A stretch of 11,205 bases of DNA, taken from Burkholderiaceae bacterium (GTDB lineage Bacteria; Pseudomonadota; Gammaproteobacteria; Burkholderiales; Burkholderiaceae). The stretch covers positions 1-11,205 of the forward strand of contig CANBYN010000035.1 in NCBI GenBank assembly GCA_947373615.1, written 5' to 3'. The notes beneath the pieces were generated by a model, which worked only from the letters and a program-made list of their open reading frames with translations, was not told the DNA's origin and ran no database searches. Below are positions 1 to 6,598 of the stretch, one piece after another. Position 1 is the stretch's first letter; every line of letters starts with the position of its first letter. The translations under genes and the position numbers were made by a program.

Positions 1-72
1 TTAAGTATATTTTCCAAGCTATTGTTTCAAGTAACTATTTTATTATCACCATTTTCTGAACACATGACGCTA

Positions 73-88
73 AGTGTTTGTAAACACT
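73..88. repeat. 7-bp dyad upstream of the mraZ promoter
   Basis: AGTGTTT (73-79) and AAACACT (82-88) form a perfect inverted repeat around a 2-bp centre. The centre is too short for an RNA hairpin loop and no T-run follows, so a protein-binding operator is likelier than a terminator. It lies about 32 bp upstream of the proposed -35 box. I cannot name a cognate regulator, and a 7-bp dyad can arise by chance. Confidence 0.35.
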
Positions 89-100
89 AGAGAATTTCCC

Positions 101-149
101 AAAAAAACTCCTAAAAACACTTGACCCTCTTAATGCGATACTCTAAAGT
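101..149 (+). promoter_or_regulatory. Putative sigma70 promoter of the dcw cluster, with UP-like A-tracts
   Basis: TTGACC (121-126) matches five of six -35 consensus bases. After a 17-bp spacer, TAAAGT (144-149) matches four of six -10 bases. A-tracts at 101-107 and 113-117 sit near -52 and -41 relative to an inferred start around 156, where UP-element subsites bind the RNA polymerase alpha C-terminal domain. An overlapping -10 candidate, TCTAAA at 142-147, has a 15-bp spacer. This is the only good promoter I see in the window, and the tight gene packing downstream suggests it drives the cluster. The transcription start is inferred. Confidence 0.6.
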
Positions 150-173
150 GGGAGGAAGTGTGAAAAAGTGGGG
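149..173 (+). promoter_or_regulatory. MraZ box array (three TGGGN-type repeats)
   Basis: TGGGA (149-153), TGTGA (159-163) and TGGGG (169-173) recur at exactly 10-bp intervals with 5-bp spacers. This is the known operator layout for MraZ, which binds direct TGGGN repeats upstream of its own gene. The middle box is degenerate. The array overlaps the end of the -10 box and the inferred transcription start, and reaches to 3 bp before the mraZ ATG, so bound MraZ should block initiation, consistent with the autorepression known in E. coli. The third box is also the only G-rich sequence close enough to act as a ribosome binding site. Confidence 0.8.
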
Positions 174-176
174 TAA

Positions 177-608
177 ATGGTGTTTCAAGGTGCGTCAGCT
201 CTCAATTTAGATGCAAAAGGCCGCATGTCTGTGCCGGCAAAGCATCGTGACGCCCTATTGGTTCAGGGTGAGGGTCGTATTACGCTAACAAAACACCCTG
301 ACGGCTGCTTATTACTCTTTCCAAGGCCGGAGTGGGATACCTTTAGATCCAGAGTTGCACAACTTCCCATGGATGCCCATTGGTGGCGCAGAATTTTTCT
401 AGGTAATGCCGCAGAAATCGATTTAGATAGTGCGGGAAGAATTTTGGTGAATCCAGAATTACGCGCTGCTGCAGGAATTGAAAAGGAAGTGATTTTGCTT
501 GGCATGGGAAGTCACTTGGAATTGTGGGATGCGGCAACATACGCTGCAAAAGAGCAGGCAGCCATTGCGCAAGGCATGCCTGAAGCACTCAAGCAATTTA
601 ATTTTTGA
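177..608 (+). CDS. mraZ: Transcriptional regulator MraZ
   Basis: DNA-binding regulator at the head of the dcw cluster, expected to bind the TGGGN boxes just upstream and control its own operon. The 143-residue protein, close to the roughly 150 of E. coli MraZ, shows two SpoVT/AbrB-type half-domains, each with a DxxGR turn: DAKGRMSVP at 12-20 and DSAGRILVN at 84-92. The ATG at 177 gives the usual short N-terminus before the first motif. An in-frame GTG at 168 hits a stop two codons later, so it cannot be used. There is no well-spaced canonical ribosome binding site: GGAGG at 151-155 is 21 bases away. The protein forms ring-shaped oligomers in other species. Gene rsmH follows after 12 bp. Confidence 0.95.
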   Translation: MVFQGASALNLDAKGRMSVPAKHRDALLVQGEGRITLTKHPDGCLLLFPRPEWDTFRSRVAQLPMDAHWWRRIFLGNAAEIDLDSAGRILVNPELRAAAGIEKEVILLGMGSHLELWDAATYAAKEQAAIAQGMPEALKQFNF

Positions 609-620
609 TGACAGGGTGCC

Positions 621-1571
621 ATGAATACAACTCATCGCCCAGTGTTGCTGGCCGAGGCGGTGACGGCGCTAGTCAGTGGACCGCTTATTCAAAACCAAAA
701 TGCACTAAACAATATTTTGGTAATAGATGGTACATTCGGGCGCGGAGGTCACACTCAAGCTTTACTCAAACAGCTTCCGTCATCCGCGCGCATGATTTCT
801 TTCGACAAAGATTTGGATGCGATTGCGATAGCAAAAACTATAAGCGACCCACGCTTAACGATTGCACACGACAGTTTTGCGCATATGGATCAGTATGCTC
901 AAGCAAATTCAGTCGATGGAATTTTGTTGGACTTGGGAATCAGTTCACCTCAGATAGACGAAGCGCATCGGGGGTTTTCATTTCGCCGAGAGGGCCCTCT
1001 GGATATGCGGATGAATACTGATCAGGGTTTCACGGCCGCAGAATGGCTCAAGCAAGCACCGCAGGAGGAAATCACTCACGTGATTAAGACTTACGGAGAG
1101 GAGCGTTTTGCTTTTCAGATCGCTAAAGCCATTGTGGCAAAGCGAGAAGAAGGACTGTCCCTGAAAACCACAACAGAATTAGCCGGCTTAGTAGCTAGCG
1201 TAGTACGTACGCGAGAAGCAGGACAAGATCCAGCCACAAGAACTTTCCAAGCTTTGCGTATCTTCATAAATCGCGAGTTGGAAGATTTAGAGTTAGGGTT
1301 GAAGGCGGCTTTGAACTTACTCAAACCTGGTGCAAGGCTTGCAGTGATTAGTTTTCACTCATTAGAAGATCGTATCGTCAAGCAATTCCTGCAATCACAT
1401 GCAAAAGTAGAAGTGCCGCGTGGCTTACCGGTGCGTGAAAAAGATTTACCTCAAAGTGTCCTAGAAATCATTGGGCGCGTTAAGCCAAGTGAAGCTGAGG
1501 TGCTCGAGAATCCACGTGCGCGTTCAGCCATCATGCGTGTTGCAGAAAAGCGTATGGGGGCGACCTCATGA
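621..1571 (+). CDS. rsmH: 16S rRNA (cytosine(1402)-N(4))-methyltransferase RsmH
   Basis: S-adenosylmethionine-dependent methyltransferase (MraW) that modifies N4 of C1402 in the decoding centre of 16S rRNA. The 316 residues match the family (313 in E. coli). Visible motifs are the N-terminal THRPVLLAEAV (4-14), the SAM-binding DGTFGRGGH (36-44), LLDLGISSPQID (102-113), GPLDMRM (125-131), PATRTFQALRI (204-214), ISFHSLEDR (243-251) and C-terminal NPRARSAIMR (297-306). All conserved blocks are intact. The ATG at 621 has a modest AGGG upstream at 613-616. An ATG at 608 is in another frame. The stop overlaps the ftsL start as ATGA, so ftsL translation is probably coupled to it. Its place in a wall-synthesis cluster is conserved across bacteria. 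Confidence 0.96.
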   Translation: MNTTHRPVLLAEAVTALVSGPLIQNQNALNNILVIDGTFGRGGHTQALLKQLPSSARMISFDKDLDAIAIAKTISDPRLTIAHDSFAHMDQYAQANSVDGILLDLGISSPQIDEAHRGFSFRREGPLDMRMNTDQGFTAAEWLKQAPQEEITHVIKTYGEERFAFQIAKAIVAKREEGLSLKTTTELAGLVASVVRTREAGQDPATRTFQALRIFINRELEDLELGLKAALNLLKPGARLAVISFHSLEDRIVKQFLQSHAKVEVPRGLPVREKDLPQSVLEIIGRVKPSEAEVLENPRARSAIMRVAEKRMGATS

Positions 1572-1834
1572 ATCGTGCGACATTAACTTTACTTGCTTTG
1601 TTATTGGTTTGTGCGCTTTCATTGGTAGCGGCGCAGCAACGGGCGCGAAAATTATTTATTGCTCAAGAGCGTGCGCAAATTGAAGAGCGTAAGTTAAATC
1701 AAGAATGGTTGCGCCTGGAATATGAGCAACGTAATTTATCTAAGTCTGCACGTATTCGTGATATAGCTCGCAATCAATTACATATGTCGCTCATTTCTCC
1801 TGAACGCACTATTTATCTCAAAGAGGCTAAATGA
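1568..1834 (+). CDS. ftsL: Cell division protein FtsL
   Basis: Small bitopic division protein. It joins FtsQ and FtsB in the complex that activates the FtsWI synthase at the septum. The 88-residue product has a very short cytoplasmic N-terminus, one hydrophobic segment at about residues 4-22, then a charged periplasmic helix (about 23-70) rich in Arg, Glu and Gln with leucine spacing typical of a coiled coil. A C-terminal ISPERTIYL-like tail follows. FtsL sequences diverge strongly, so the call rests on size, topology, the coiled coil and position between rsmH and ftsI. Both ends overlap neighbours by ATGA. The G-rich run at 1556-1560 may serve as a ribosome binding site. Confidence 0.9.
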   Translation: MNRATLTLLALLLVCALSLVAAQQRARKLFIAQERAQIEERKLNQEWLRLEYEQRNLSKSARIRDIARNQLHMSLISPERTIYLKEAK

Positions 1835-3603
1835 GGCCGGTCGGATTTTCTACTACGCCAAATTTAGTATTGCGTCTGCCAATGTGGCGGTCACGTTTGA
1901 TGCTGTTCCTTTTGTTTTTTGTTTTCATGATGTTGCTGTTGCGCGCATTTTGGATTCAGGGTCCGGGCAATGCTTTTTATGAGGCAAAAGGGATTCGTGG
2001 AACACAACGCGAGCTGGAATTACCGGCAAGCCGTGGAAAGATTTTAGACCGTAACGGTCAGGTGATTGCTACGAGCTTAGAAGCCAAATCCGTTATTGCC
2101 TATAACGACACCGTGCCTGATGACTTATCTACAGAAAAGGTTCGGAAGCTTGCGAGTTTATTACAGATCAGTGAGTCAGAGCTGCGCAAAAAACTTAAAG
2201 AAGAGCGTAAGCAGATTTTCTTAAAGCGTCAGGTTGAACCGGCCGTTGCACAACAAATTAAACAATTAGAGATTCCAGGGATTGGCCTGAATAATGAATA
2301 TCGTCGCTTCTATCCTGAAGGGGAGGCGATGGCTCACGTAGTTGGCTTTACTAACGTGGAAGATCGTGGGCAAGAGGGTATGGAACTCTCTAGAGAAAAT
2401 GAGCTTGCTGGACATCCTGGACAAAGAAGGGTTGTGGTTGATCGACTGGGTCGAGTGGTTGAAGATGTGGCTATCTTGCAATTGCCAAGGAACGGTAAAG
2501 ATCTAAACCTTTCTATTGATAGCAAGATCCAATACTTGGCCTATAACGCCGTTAAGAATGCGGTAGAGGAGCATCATGCAAAAGCGGGTGGTGCGGTAGT
2601 TCTGGATACTCAGACTGGAGAAATCTTGGCTCTTGCTAATTATCCAAGTTATAACCCGAATGACCGCAGATATTTAACAGGCGAACAATTACGTAATCGT
2701 GTGTTAACCGATACCTTTGAGCCTGGCTCAACAATTAAGCCATTAACCATTTCTATTGCTTTGGAAAAAGGTGCTGTAAAGCCGGAGACCAACATGGTTA
2801 TTGGTGCACAGTATTTGGTTGGGCCAAAACCAATTACCGATACCCATCCGTATGGAAATCTAACGGTTGCTCAAGTAATTCAGAAATCAAGCAATATTGG
2901 TACCGCAAAAATTGCAATGAACAATCTTTCACCTGAAGAGATGTGGGATTTTTATACTTCAGTTGGTCTAGGCCAGGCGCCAAAAATTGGCTTTCCAGGT
3001 GCAGTAGCGGGGACAGTGCATCCATTTAAAAAATGGATGCCAACCGATCAGGCGCGCATTGCTTTTGGCTATGGCATTTCAGCTTCACTCTTTCAAGTAG
3101 CTCGCGCTTACACAATCTTTGCGCGTGATGGTGACTTGGTGCCACTAACTATTGAGCGTAGCCCAGACTTTAAGCCTGGCACAAAAGTGATATCAGCTAA
3201 GACCGCAATTGAAATGCGCAATATGCTTGAGACCGTGACTGAGCCCGGTGGTACTGCGGTGAAGGCTCAAGCTGAAGGTTTCCGAGTTGGAGGCAAGACC
3301 GGTACTGCCCACAAATTGGTTGGCAAAGGCTATGGCAATAAATATCGTGCTTATTTTGCTGGTTTAGCTCCAATTAGCGCTCCTCGTATTGTGGTGGCGG
3401 TGATGATCGATGAACCAACTGGAGGCAGTCACTACGGGGGAGATGTTGCTGCTCCTGTGTTCTCGACTATTGTGAGTGAAACTTTGAATACATTGAATGT
3501 TTTACCTGACAGTAAAGTAAAACAAATGGTGCTGCAGGATAAGGCTCCCGAAGAAATACACGCGTCAAGCGCACAAGTGCAACGTGTGGCTCTGAAAAGA
3601 TGA
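1831..3603 (+). CDS. ftsI: Peptidoglycan D,D-transpeptidase FtsI (PBP3)
   Basis: Septal class B penicillin-binding protein that cross-links new peptidoglycan, working with FtsW. At 590 residues it matches E. coli FtsI (588). It has a cytoplasmic stretch, one transmembrane anchor (about 22-43), a PBP dimerisation/pedestal domain beginning around ASRGKILDRNG (66-76), and a transpeptidase domain. The active-site motifs are complete: S300-T-I-K303 with the catalytic serine, S353-S-N355 and K489-T-G-T492. GAGG at 1823-1826 precedes the ATG. The start overlaps ftsL and the stop overlaps murE, both as ATGA. The coding sequence contains a perfect 10-bp hairpin at 3018-3040, listed separately. Beta-lactams that target PBP3 would be expected to acylate Ser300. 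Confidence 0.97.
   Translation: MRPVGFSTTPNLVLRLPMWRSRLMLFLLFFVFMMLLLRAFWIQGPGNAFYEAKGIRGTQRELELPASRGKILDRNGQVIATSLEAKSVIAYNDTVPDDLSTEKVRKLASLLQISESELRKKLKEERKQIFLKRQVEPAVAQQIKQLEIPGIGLNNEYRRFYPEGEAMAHVVGFTNVEDRGQEGMELSRENELAGHPGQRRVVVDRLGRVVEDVAILQLPRNGKDLNLSIDSKIQYLAYNAVKNAVEEHHAKAGGAVVLDTQTGEILALANYPSYNPNDRRYLTGEQLRNRVLTDTFEPGSTIKPLTISIALEKGAVKPETNMVIGAQYLVGPKPITDTHPYGNLTVAQVIQKSSNIGTAKIAMNNLSPEEMWDFYTSVGLGQAPKIGFPGAVAGTVHPFKKWMPTDQARIAFGYGISASLFQVARAYTIFARDGDLVPLTIERSPDFKPGTKVISAKTAIEMRNMLETVTEPGGTAVKAQAEGFRVGGKTGTAHKLVGKGYGNKYRAYFAGLAPISAPRIVVAVMIDEPTGGSHYGGDVAAPVFSTIVSETLNTLNVLPDSKVKQMVLQDKAPEEIHASSAQVQRVALKR
3018..3040 (+). repeat. Perfect 10-bp stem, 3-nt loop inside ftsI
   Basis: GCATCCATTT (3018-3027) and AAATGGATGC (3031-3040) are exact reverse complements around AAA. 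They encode the HPFKKWM stretch at FtsI residues 397-403. No T-run follows, so it is not an intrinsic terminator. It could be an mRNA hairpin or a small cruciform. Confidence 0.6.
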
Positions 3604-5150
3604 GAGTGACTTTGAAGATAGACACTAATCACTTGATTGAGCGCTTACTTAGCCTAGCAAACTCTTCTGCCAGGCTAAGCGGGGACAGTCGCCAGATTGA
3701 ATCTGGCGATATCTTTTTTGCATATCCTGTTGGCCACGGCAATGCGTTGCGTGATGGTCGACAATATATAGATGCGGCCATCAAGCGTGGTGCAGCTGCT
3801 GTAGTGTTTGACCCAGTCGATACGGGGGCGCCTTATATTGAGCATCCATTATGTTGTGCTGTGGAAAGTCTTGCCTCAAAAGCAGGAGAACTTTGCGCCC
3901 AATGGTATGACTTTCCGAGTAAGCAATTAAAGGTGATCGGTGTAACGGGCACCAATGGCAAGACCAGTATTACTCAATGGATAGCTCAAGCATTAAACAC
4001 TAGTGATCATCGCACAGCAGTATTAGGGACCTTGGGGACAGGTTTCCCAGGGGCTTTGGTACAAACCGGATATACCACTCCTGATGCGCCAAGGTTACAA
4101 ACTCAACTTAAAGAGTTGCTTGATAATGGGGCTTCACAAGTAGTGATGGAAGTGTCATCACATGCATTGCACCAAGAGCGTATCGCGGGTACCGAATTTG
4201 ATTGCGCCGTCTTTACGAATTTGACGCAAGATCATTTGGATTACCACGGCAATATGGCCGACTATGCCGAGGCAAAAGCTAAGTTATTTCATCAAGCAGG
4301 CCTAAAGCATGCCGTGATCAATCTGGATGACGCATTTGGTCGTGAGCTCGCGATGAACTTGTTGGCCAAAGATAATCCGAAGGTTTGGGCTTACGCAATA
4401 AACCCTCACGCATTTACTGGCTTTGAAAAATTCGGGGACCGTCTAGAACGAGTTTATGCCAAGGATATTTGTATTAGTGGTGTGGGATACGATGCGCTAT
4501 TTACTTGGGAGGGCGTTGAAGCCAACTCATTACATATTCCGTTGCTCGGTGAATTTAATTTGAGTAACGCCCTTGCGGTTTGGACGGTTTTAATTACTCA
4601 AGGTATGACATGTGATGAGGCAAGTCAGCGAGTAAGTCGCTTAATGCCTGTGCTGGGGCGAATGGAGTTAATTCGCTTAAGTAATAATCACAAATCTGAA
4701 GGTCTACTGGCAGTTGTGGATTACGCACACACACCTGATGCATTAAAGAAAGCATTGCGGGCATTGCGCCCACTCGCGGAACAGCGAGGTGGAAAAATTT
4801 GGTGTGTATTTGGGTGCGGTGGAAACCGTGATGCTGGAAAACGTCATCAAATGGGGGTAGTAGCCGAGCAGTATGCAGATCAAATTCTAATTACTAGTGA
4901 CAATCCACGCTCAGAAGATCCGCTGGTAATCATGCAAATGATCCGTCAAGGTATTTCTTTCGACGCGAAAAATGTTCAAGTGATCGCTGATCGGGCTGCT
5001 GCAATTATGGCTGCGGTTAGAAATGCAGATATTCATGACATAGTGTTGGTGGCGGGCAAAGGCCATGAGACATCTCAAGAAATCAATGGTAAGAAATATG
5101 ATTTCTCGGACCAAGAGCACATTCGACTCGCGGCTGGAGGTGGAGTCTGA
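3600..5150 (+). CDS. murE: UDP-MurNAc-L-Ala-D-Glu:meso-diaminopimelate ligase MurE
   Basis: Cytoplasmic ATP-dependent Mur ligase that adds the third residue of the peptidoglycan stem peptide. The 516 residues show an N-terminal UDP-binding domain with GDSRQIESGDIFFA (28-41), the ATP-binding P-loop GVTGTNGKTS (114-123), TTPD (159-162), the EVSSHAL block (184-190), DHLDYHG (211-217) and YAEAKAKLF with the lysine expected to be carbamoylated, K226. The DNPR motif at 434-437 is the established signature for meso-diaminopimelate rather than lysine, as expected for a Gram-negative. The start overlaps the ftsI stop (ATGA) and has only a weak GAAAAG upstream, so it probably depends on coupling. Two adjacent hairpins and a T-run lie at 3648-3719, within its first 40 codons. 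Confidence 0.97.
   Translation: MRVTLKIDTNHLIERLLSLANSSARLSGDSRQIESGDIFFAYPVGHGNALRDGRQYIDAAIKRGAAAVVFDPVDTGAPYIEHPLCCAVESLASKAGELCAQWYDFPSKQLKVIGVTGTNGKTSITQWIAQALNTSDHRTAVLGTLGTGFPGALVQTGYTTPDAPRLQTQLKELLDNGASQVVMEVSSHALHQERIAGTEFDCAVFTNLTQDHLDYHGNMADYAEAKAKLFHQAGLKHAVINLDDAFGRELAMNLLAKDNPKVWAYAINPHAFTGFEKFGDRLERVYAKDICISGVGYDALFTWEGVEANSLHIPLLGEFNLSNALAVWTVLITQGMTCDEASQRVSRLMPVLGRMELIRLSNNHKSEGLLAVVDYAHTPDALKKALRALRPLAEQRGGKIWCVFGCGGNRDAGKRHQMGVVAEQYADQILITSDNPRSEDPLVIMQMIRQGISFDAKNVQVIADRAAAIMAAVRNADIHDIVLVAGKGHETSQEINGKKYDFSDQEHIRLAAGGGV
3648..3679 (+). repeat. Imperfect hairpin at the 5' end of murE
   Basis: CTTAGCCT (3648-3655) pairs perfectly with AGGCTAAG (3672-3679). After one A-C mismatch, GCA (3657-3659) pairs with TGC (3668-3670), leaving an 8-nt loop. 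It ends 9 bp before the terminator-like hairpin at 3689, and its right arm could instead pair with that hairpin. Confidence 0.5.
3689..3719 (+). terminator. Terminator-like hairpin plus T-run inside murE
   Basis: TCGCCAGAT (3689-3697) and ATCTGGCGA (3701-3709) are perfect complements around a 3-nt TGA loop. TATC and then six Ts (3714-3719) follow. This resembles a Rho-independent terminator, although the 4-nt offset before the T-run and about 55% GC in the stem make it a moderate one. It encodes the conserved DSRQIESGD segment of MurE, so protein constraint explains part of the sequence. Ribosomes translating murE would normally disrupt it. Activity is unproven. Confidence 0.35.
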
Positions 5151-6598
5151 TGTCAGTTATGACTACGGTGGCTCAAGTGCACGATATGTTGCCTGGTAGC
5201 ACTCTTCTAAATATTACTGAAGAAGCAGCACAAGCTTTGGTAATTGATAAGGTAGGGACTGATAGCCGTCAGATTGATCAAGGCGAGTTTTTCGTTGCGT
5301 TGTCTGGCGAGCGATTTGATGCGCATGATTTCTTAGTAGATGTTTATAAATCTGGGGCCTCCGCTGCCTTAGTCAGCAGCAAAGAAAAGTGTCCAGATAA
5401 TTTACCAGCCATTTGTGTTGCTGATACCCGGGTAAGTTTAGGCGCTTTAGCAAAGGCATGGCGCGCATATCACCCAATTCCGCTGGCATTGGTGACTGGA
5501 AGTAATGGAAAAACTACTGTTAAAGAAATGATCGCATCCATCTTTAATGCGGCGGTTGGCGTAGAACACACCTTGGTTACCAGAGGTAATCTTAATAATG
5601 ATATCGGCTTACCGCTAACATTATTAAGATTACGGTCAACGGATCGTCTTGCTGTAGTTGAGCTTGGAATGAACCATCCTGGTGAGACTGCTCAGTTATC
5701 AGCAATTGCACAATCAAATATTGCATTAATTAATAATGCTCAGCGTGAGCATCAAGAATTCATGGCTACTGTAGCGGCAGTAGCCGAAGAGCATTCTGCT
5801 GCCATTCGGGCTTTACCAAAAGATGGGGTTGCTGTATTCCCTGCAGATTCAGAGTTTGCGGATGTTTGGAGCAAAGCTGCAGCAGGTCGCAAAGTAATTA
5901 ATTTTGTTTTGCAAACAGGTCAGACTAATACAAGCGCATCCGTTATTGGCCGTATTGCAAGTAATGGTCATGTACAAATCCAAGCTGAGCAGGACTCTAT
6001 TGAGGTTCAACTAAATACTCTAGGTAGCCATAATGTTCGCAATGCTTTAGCAGCAAGTGCTGTAGCGCTAGCTGCAGGAGTCAGCCTTGAAAAAATTAAA
6101 CAAGGTCTTGAGACATTTTCGCCAGTGAACGGTCGGATGCAGGCAAAAACCATTGATCCTAATCACACTCTTATTGACGATAGTTACAACGCTAATCCGG
6201 ATTCGGTTAGGGCTGCAATTGATGCATTGAAGCAATCTGGCAATCCATCTTGGTTGGTATTGGGGGATATGGGAGAGGTTGGTAATCAGGGTCCAGAGTT
6301 CCATCGAGAGGTGGGCGCTTATGCCGCTGAGCAAGGCATATCTAAATTGTTTGCACTTGGCGAGCAATGCCAATTTGCCATTAGTGGGTTTGATGGGGCG
6401 AAAAGAAACGGTGAAGCTTCTTTAAGCGCAAAACATTTTGCCGATATGGATAGTCTCATTATGCATGTGAGAGATGCTTTCCATGCACAGTCTAGTGGTA
6501 GCAACCAGCATTTGAATATTTTGGTTAAAGGTTCACGATTTATGCGTATGGAGCGTGTAGTGCAGGCCTTGTTAGAGGAGGCTAAATCGTGCTCTTAA
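5150..6598 (+). CDS. murF: UDP-MurNAc-tripeptide:D-alanyl-D-alanine ligase MurF
   Basis: Cytoplasmic ligase that adds D-Ala-D-Ala to complete the UDP-MurNAc pentapeptide. The 482 residues (E. coli 452) include TDSRQIDQGEFFVAL (37-51), the P-loop TGSNGKTT (116-123), TRGNLNNDIGLP (144-155), ELGMNHPGE (171-179), HNVRNALAA (294-302), DDSYNANPDS (343-352), LGDMGE (371-376) and KGSRFMRME (460-468). The segment NNAQREHQEFM (195-205) leads into AEEHSAAI. There the lysine usual in MurD, MurE and MurF is replaced by H215 in a gapless alignment from memory. The ATG shares one base with the murE stop (TGATG) and has GGAGG/GGAG at 5136-5145. A second ATG at 5159 is less well spaced. A 15-bp inverted repeat lies at 5586-5633. 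Confidence 0.96.
   Translation: MSVMTTVAQVHDMLPGSTLLNITEEAAQALVIDKVGTDSRQIDQGEFFVALSGERFDAHDFLVDVYKSGASAALVSSKEKCPDNLPAICVADTRVSLGALAKAWRAYHPIPLALVTGSNGKTTVKEMIASIFNAAVGVEHTLVTRGNLNNDIGLPLTLLRLRSTDRLAVVELGMNHPGETAQLSAIAQSNIALINNAQREHQEFMATVAAVAEEHSAAIRALPKDGVAVFPADSEFADVWSKAAAGRKVINFVLQTGQTNTSASVIGRIASNGHVQIQAEQDSIEVQLNTLGSHNVRNALAASAVALAAGVSLEKIKQGLETFSPVNGRMQAKTIDPNHTLIDDSYNANPDSVRAAIDALKQSGNPSWLVLGDMGEVGNQGPEFHREVGAYAAEQGISKLFALGEQCQFAISGFDGAKRNGEASLSAKHFADMDSLIMHVRDAFHAQSSGSNQHLNILVKGSRFMRMERVVQALLEEAKSCS
5586..5633 (+). repeat. Perfect 15-bp inverted repeat inside murF
   Basis: GTAATCTTAATAATG (5586-5600) is the exact reverse complement of CATTATTAAGATTAC (5619-5633), separated by 18 bp. 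Within the loop, CGG (5605-5607) can pair with CCG (5612-5614). The arms fall in the codons for the conserved NLNND...TLLRL stretch of MurF. The stem is AT-rich (3 G/C of 15) and no T-run follows. Confidence 0.75.
6576..6581 (+). promoter_or_regulatory. Strong ribosome binding site fixing the mraY GTG start
   Basis: AGGAGG ends 7 bases before the GTG at 6589. This places the mraY start inside the last codons of murF and gives the normal MraY N-terminus, so the GTG start and the 10-bp overlap are well supported. Confidence 0.8.

Noticed and set aside
1..72. Possible end of an upstream gene or a second promoter
   Set aside because: No open frame with coding character is visible on either strand, and TATTAT at 41-46 lacks a -35 box at a workable distance.
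989..1000. 12-bp palindrome AGAGGGCCCTCT in rsmH
   Set aside because: There is no loop. Two to three perfect 12-bp palindromes are expected by chance in a window this size, and it encodes the conserved REGPL segment.
605..1021. 138-codon plus-strand reading frame overlapping the start of rsmH
   Set aside because: It lies almost wholly inside rsmH in another frame. Its protein shows no family resemblance, while the rsmH frame carries every RsmH motif.
2717..2731. 15-bp palindrome TTGAGCCTGGCTCAA over the FtsI active-site serine region
   Set aside because: The 1-nt centre leaves at best a 6-bp stem with a 3-nt loop, no T-run follows, and such dyads are expected about once by chance here.
6068..6373. 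101-codon minus-strand reading frame inside murF
   Set aside because: It is antisense to a gene with intact conserved motifs, with no ribosome site or recognisable domain. The same applies to the minus-strand frames at 343-588, 9915-10205 and 10595-10873.
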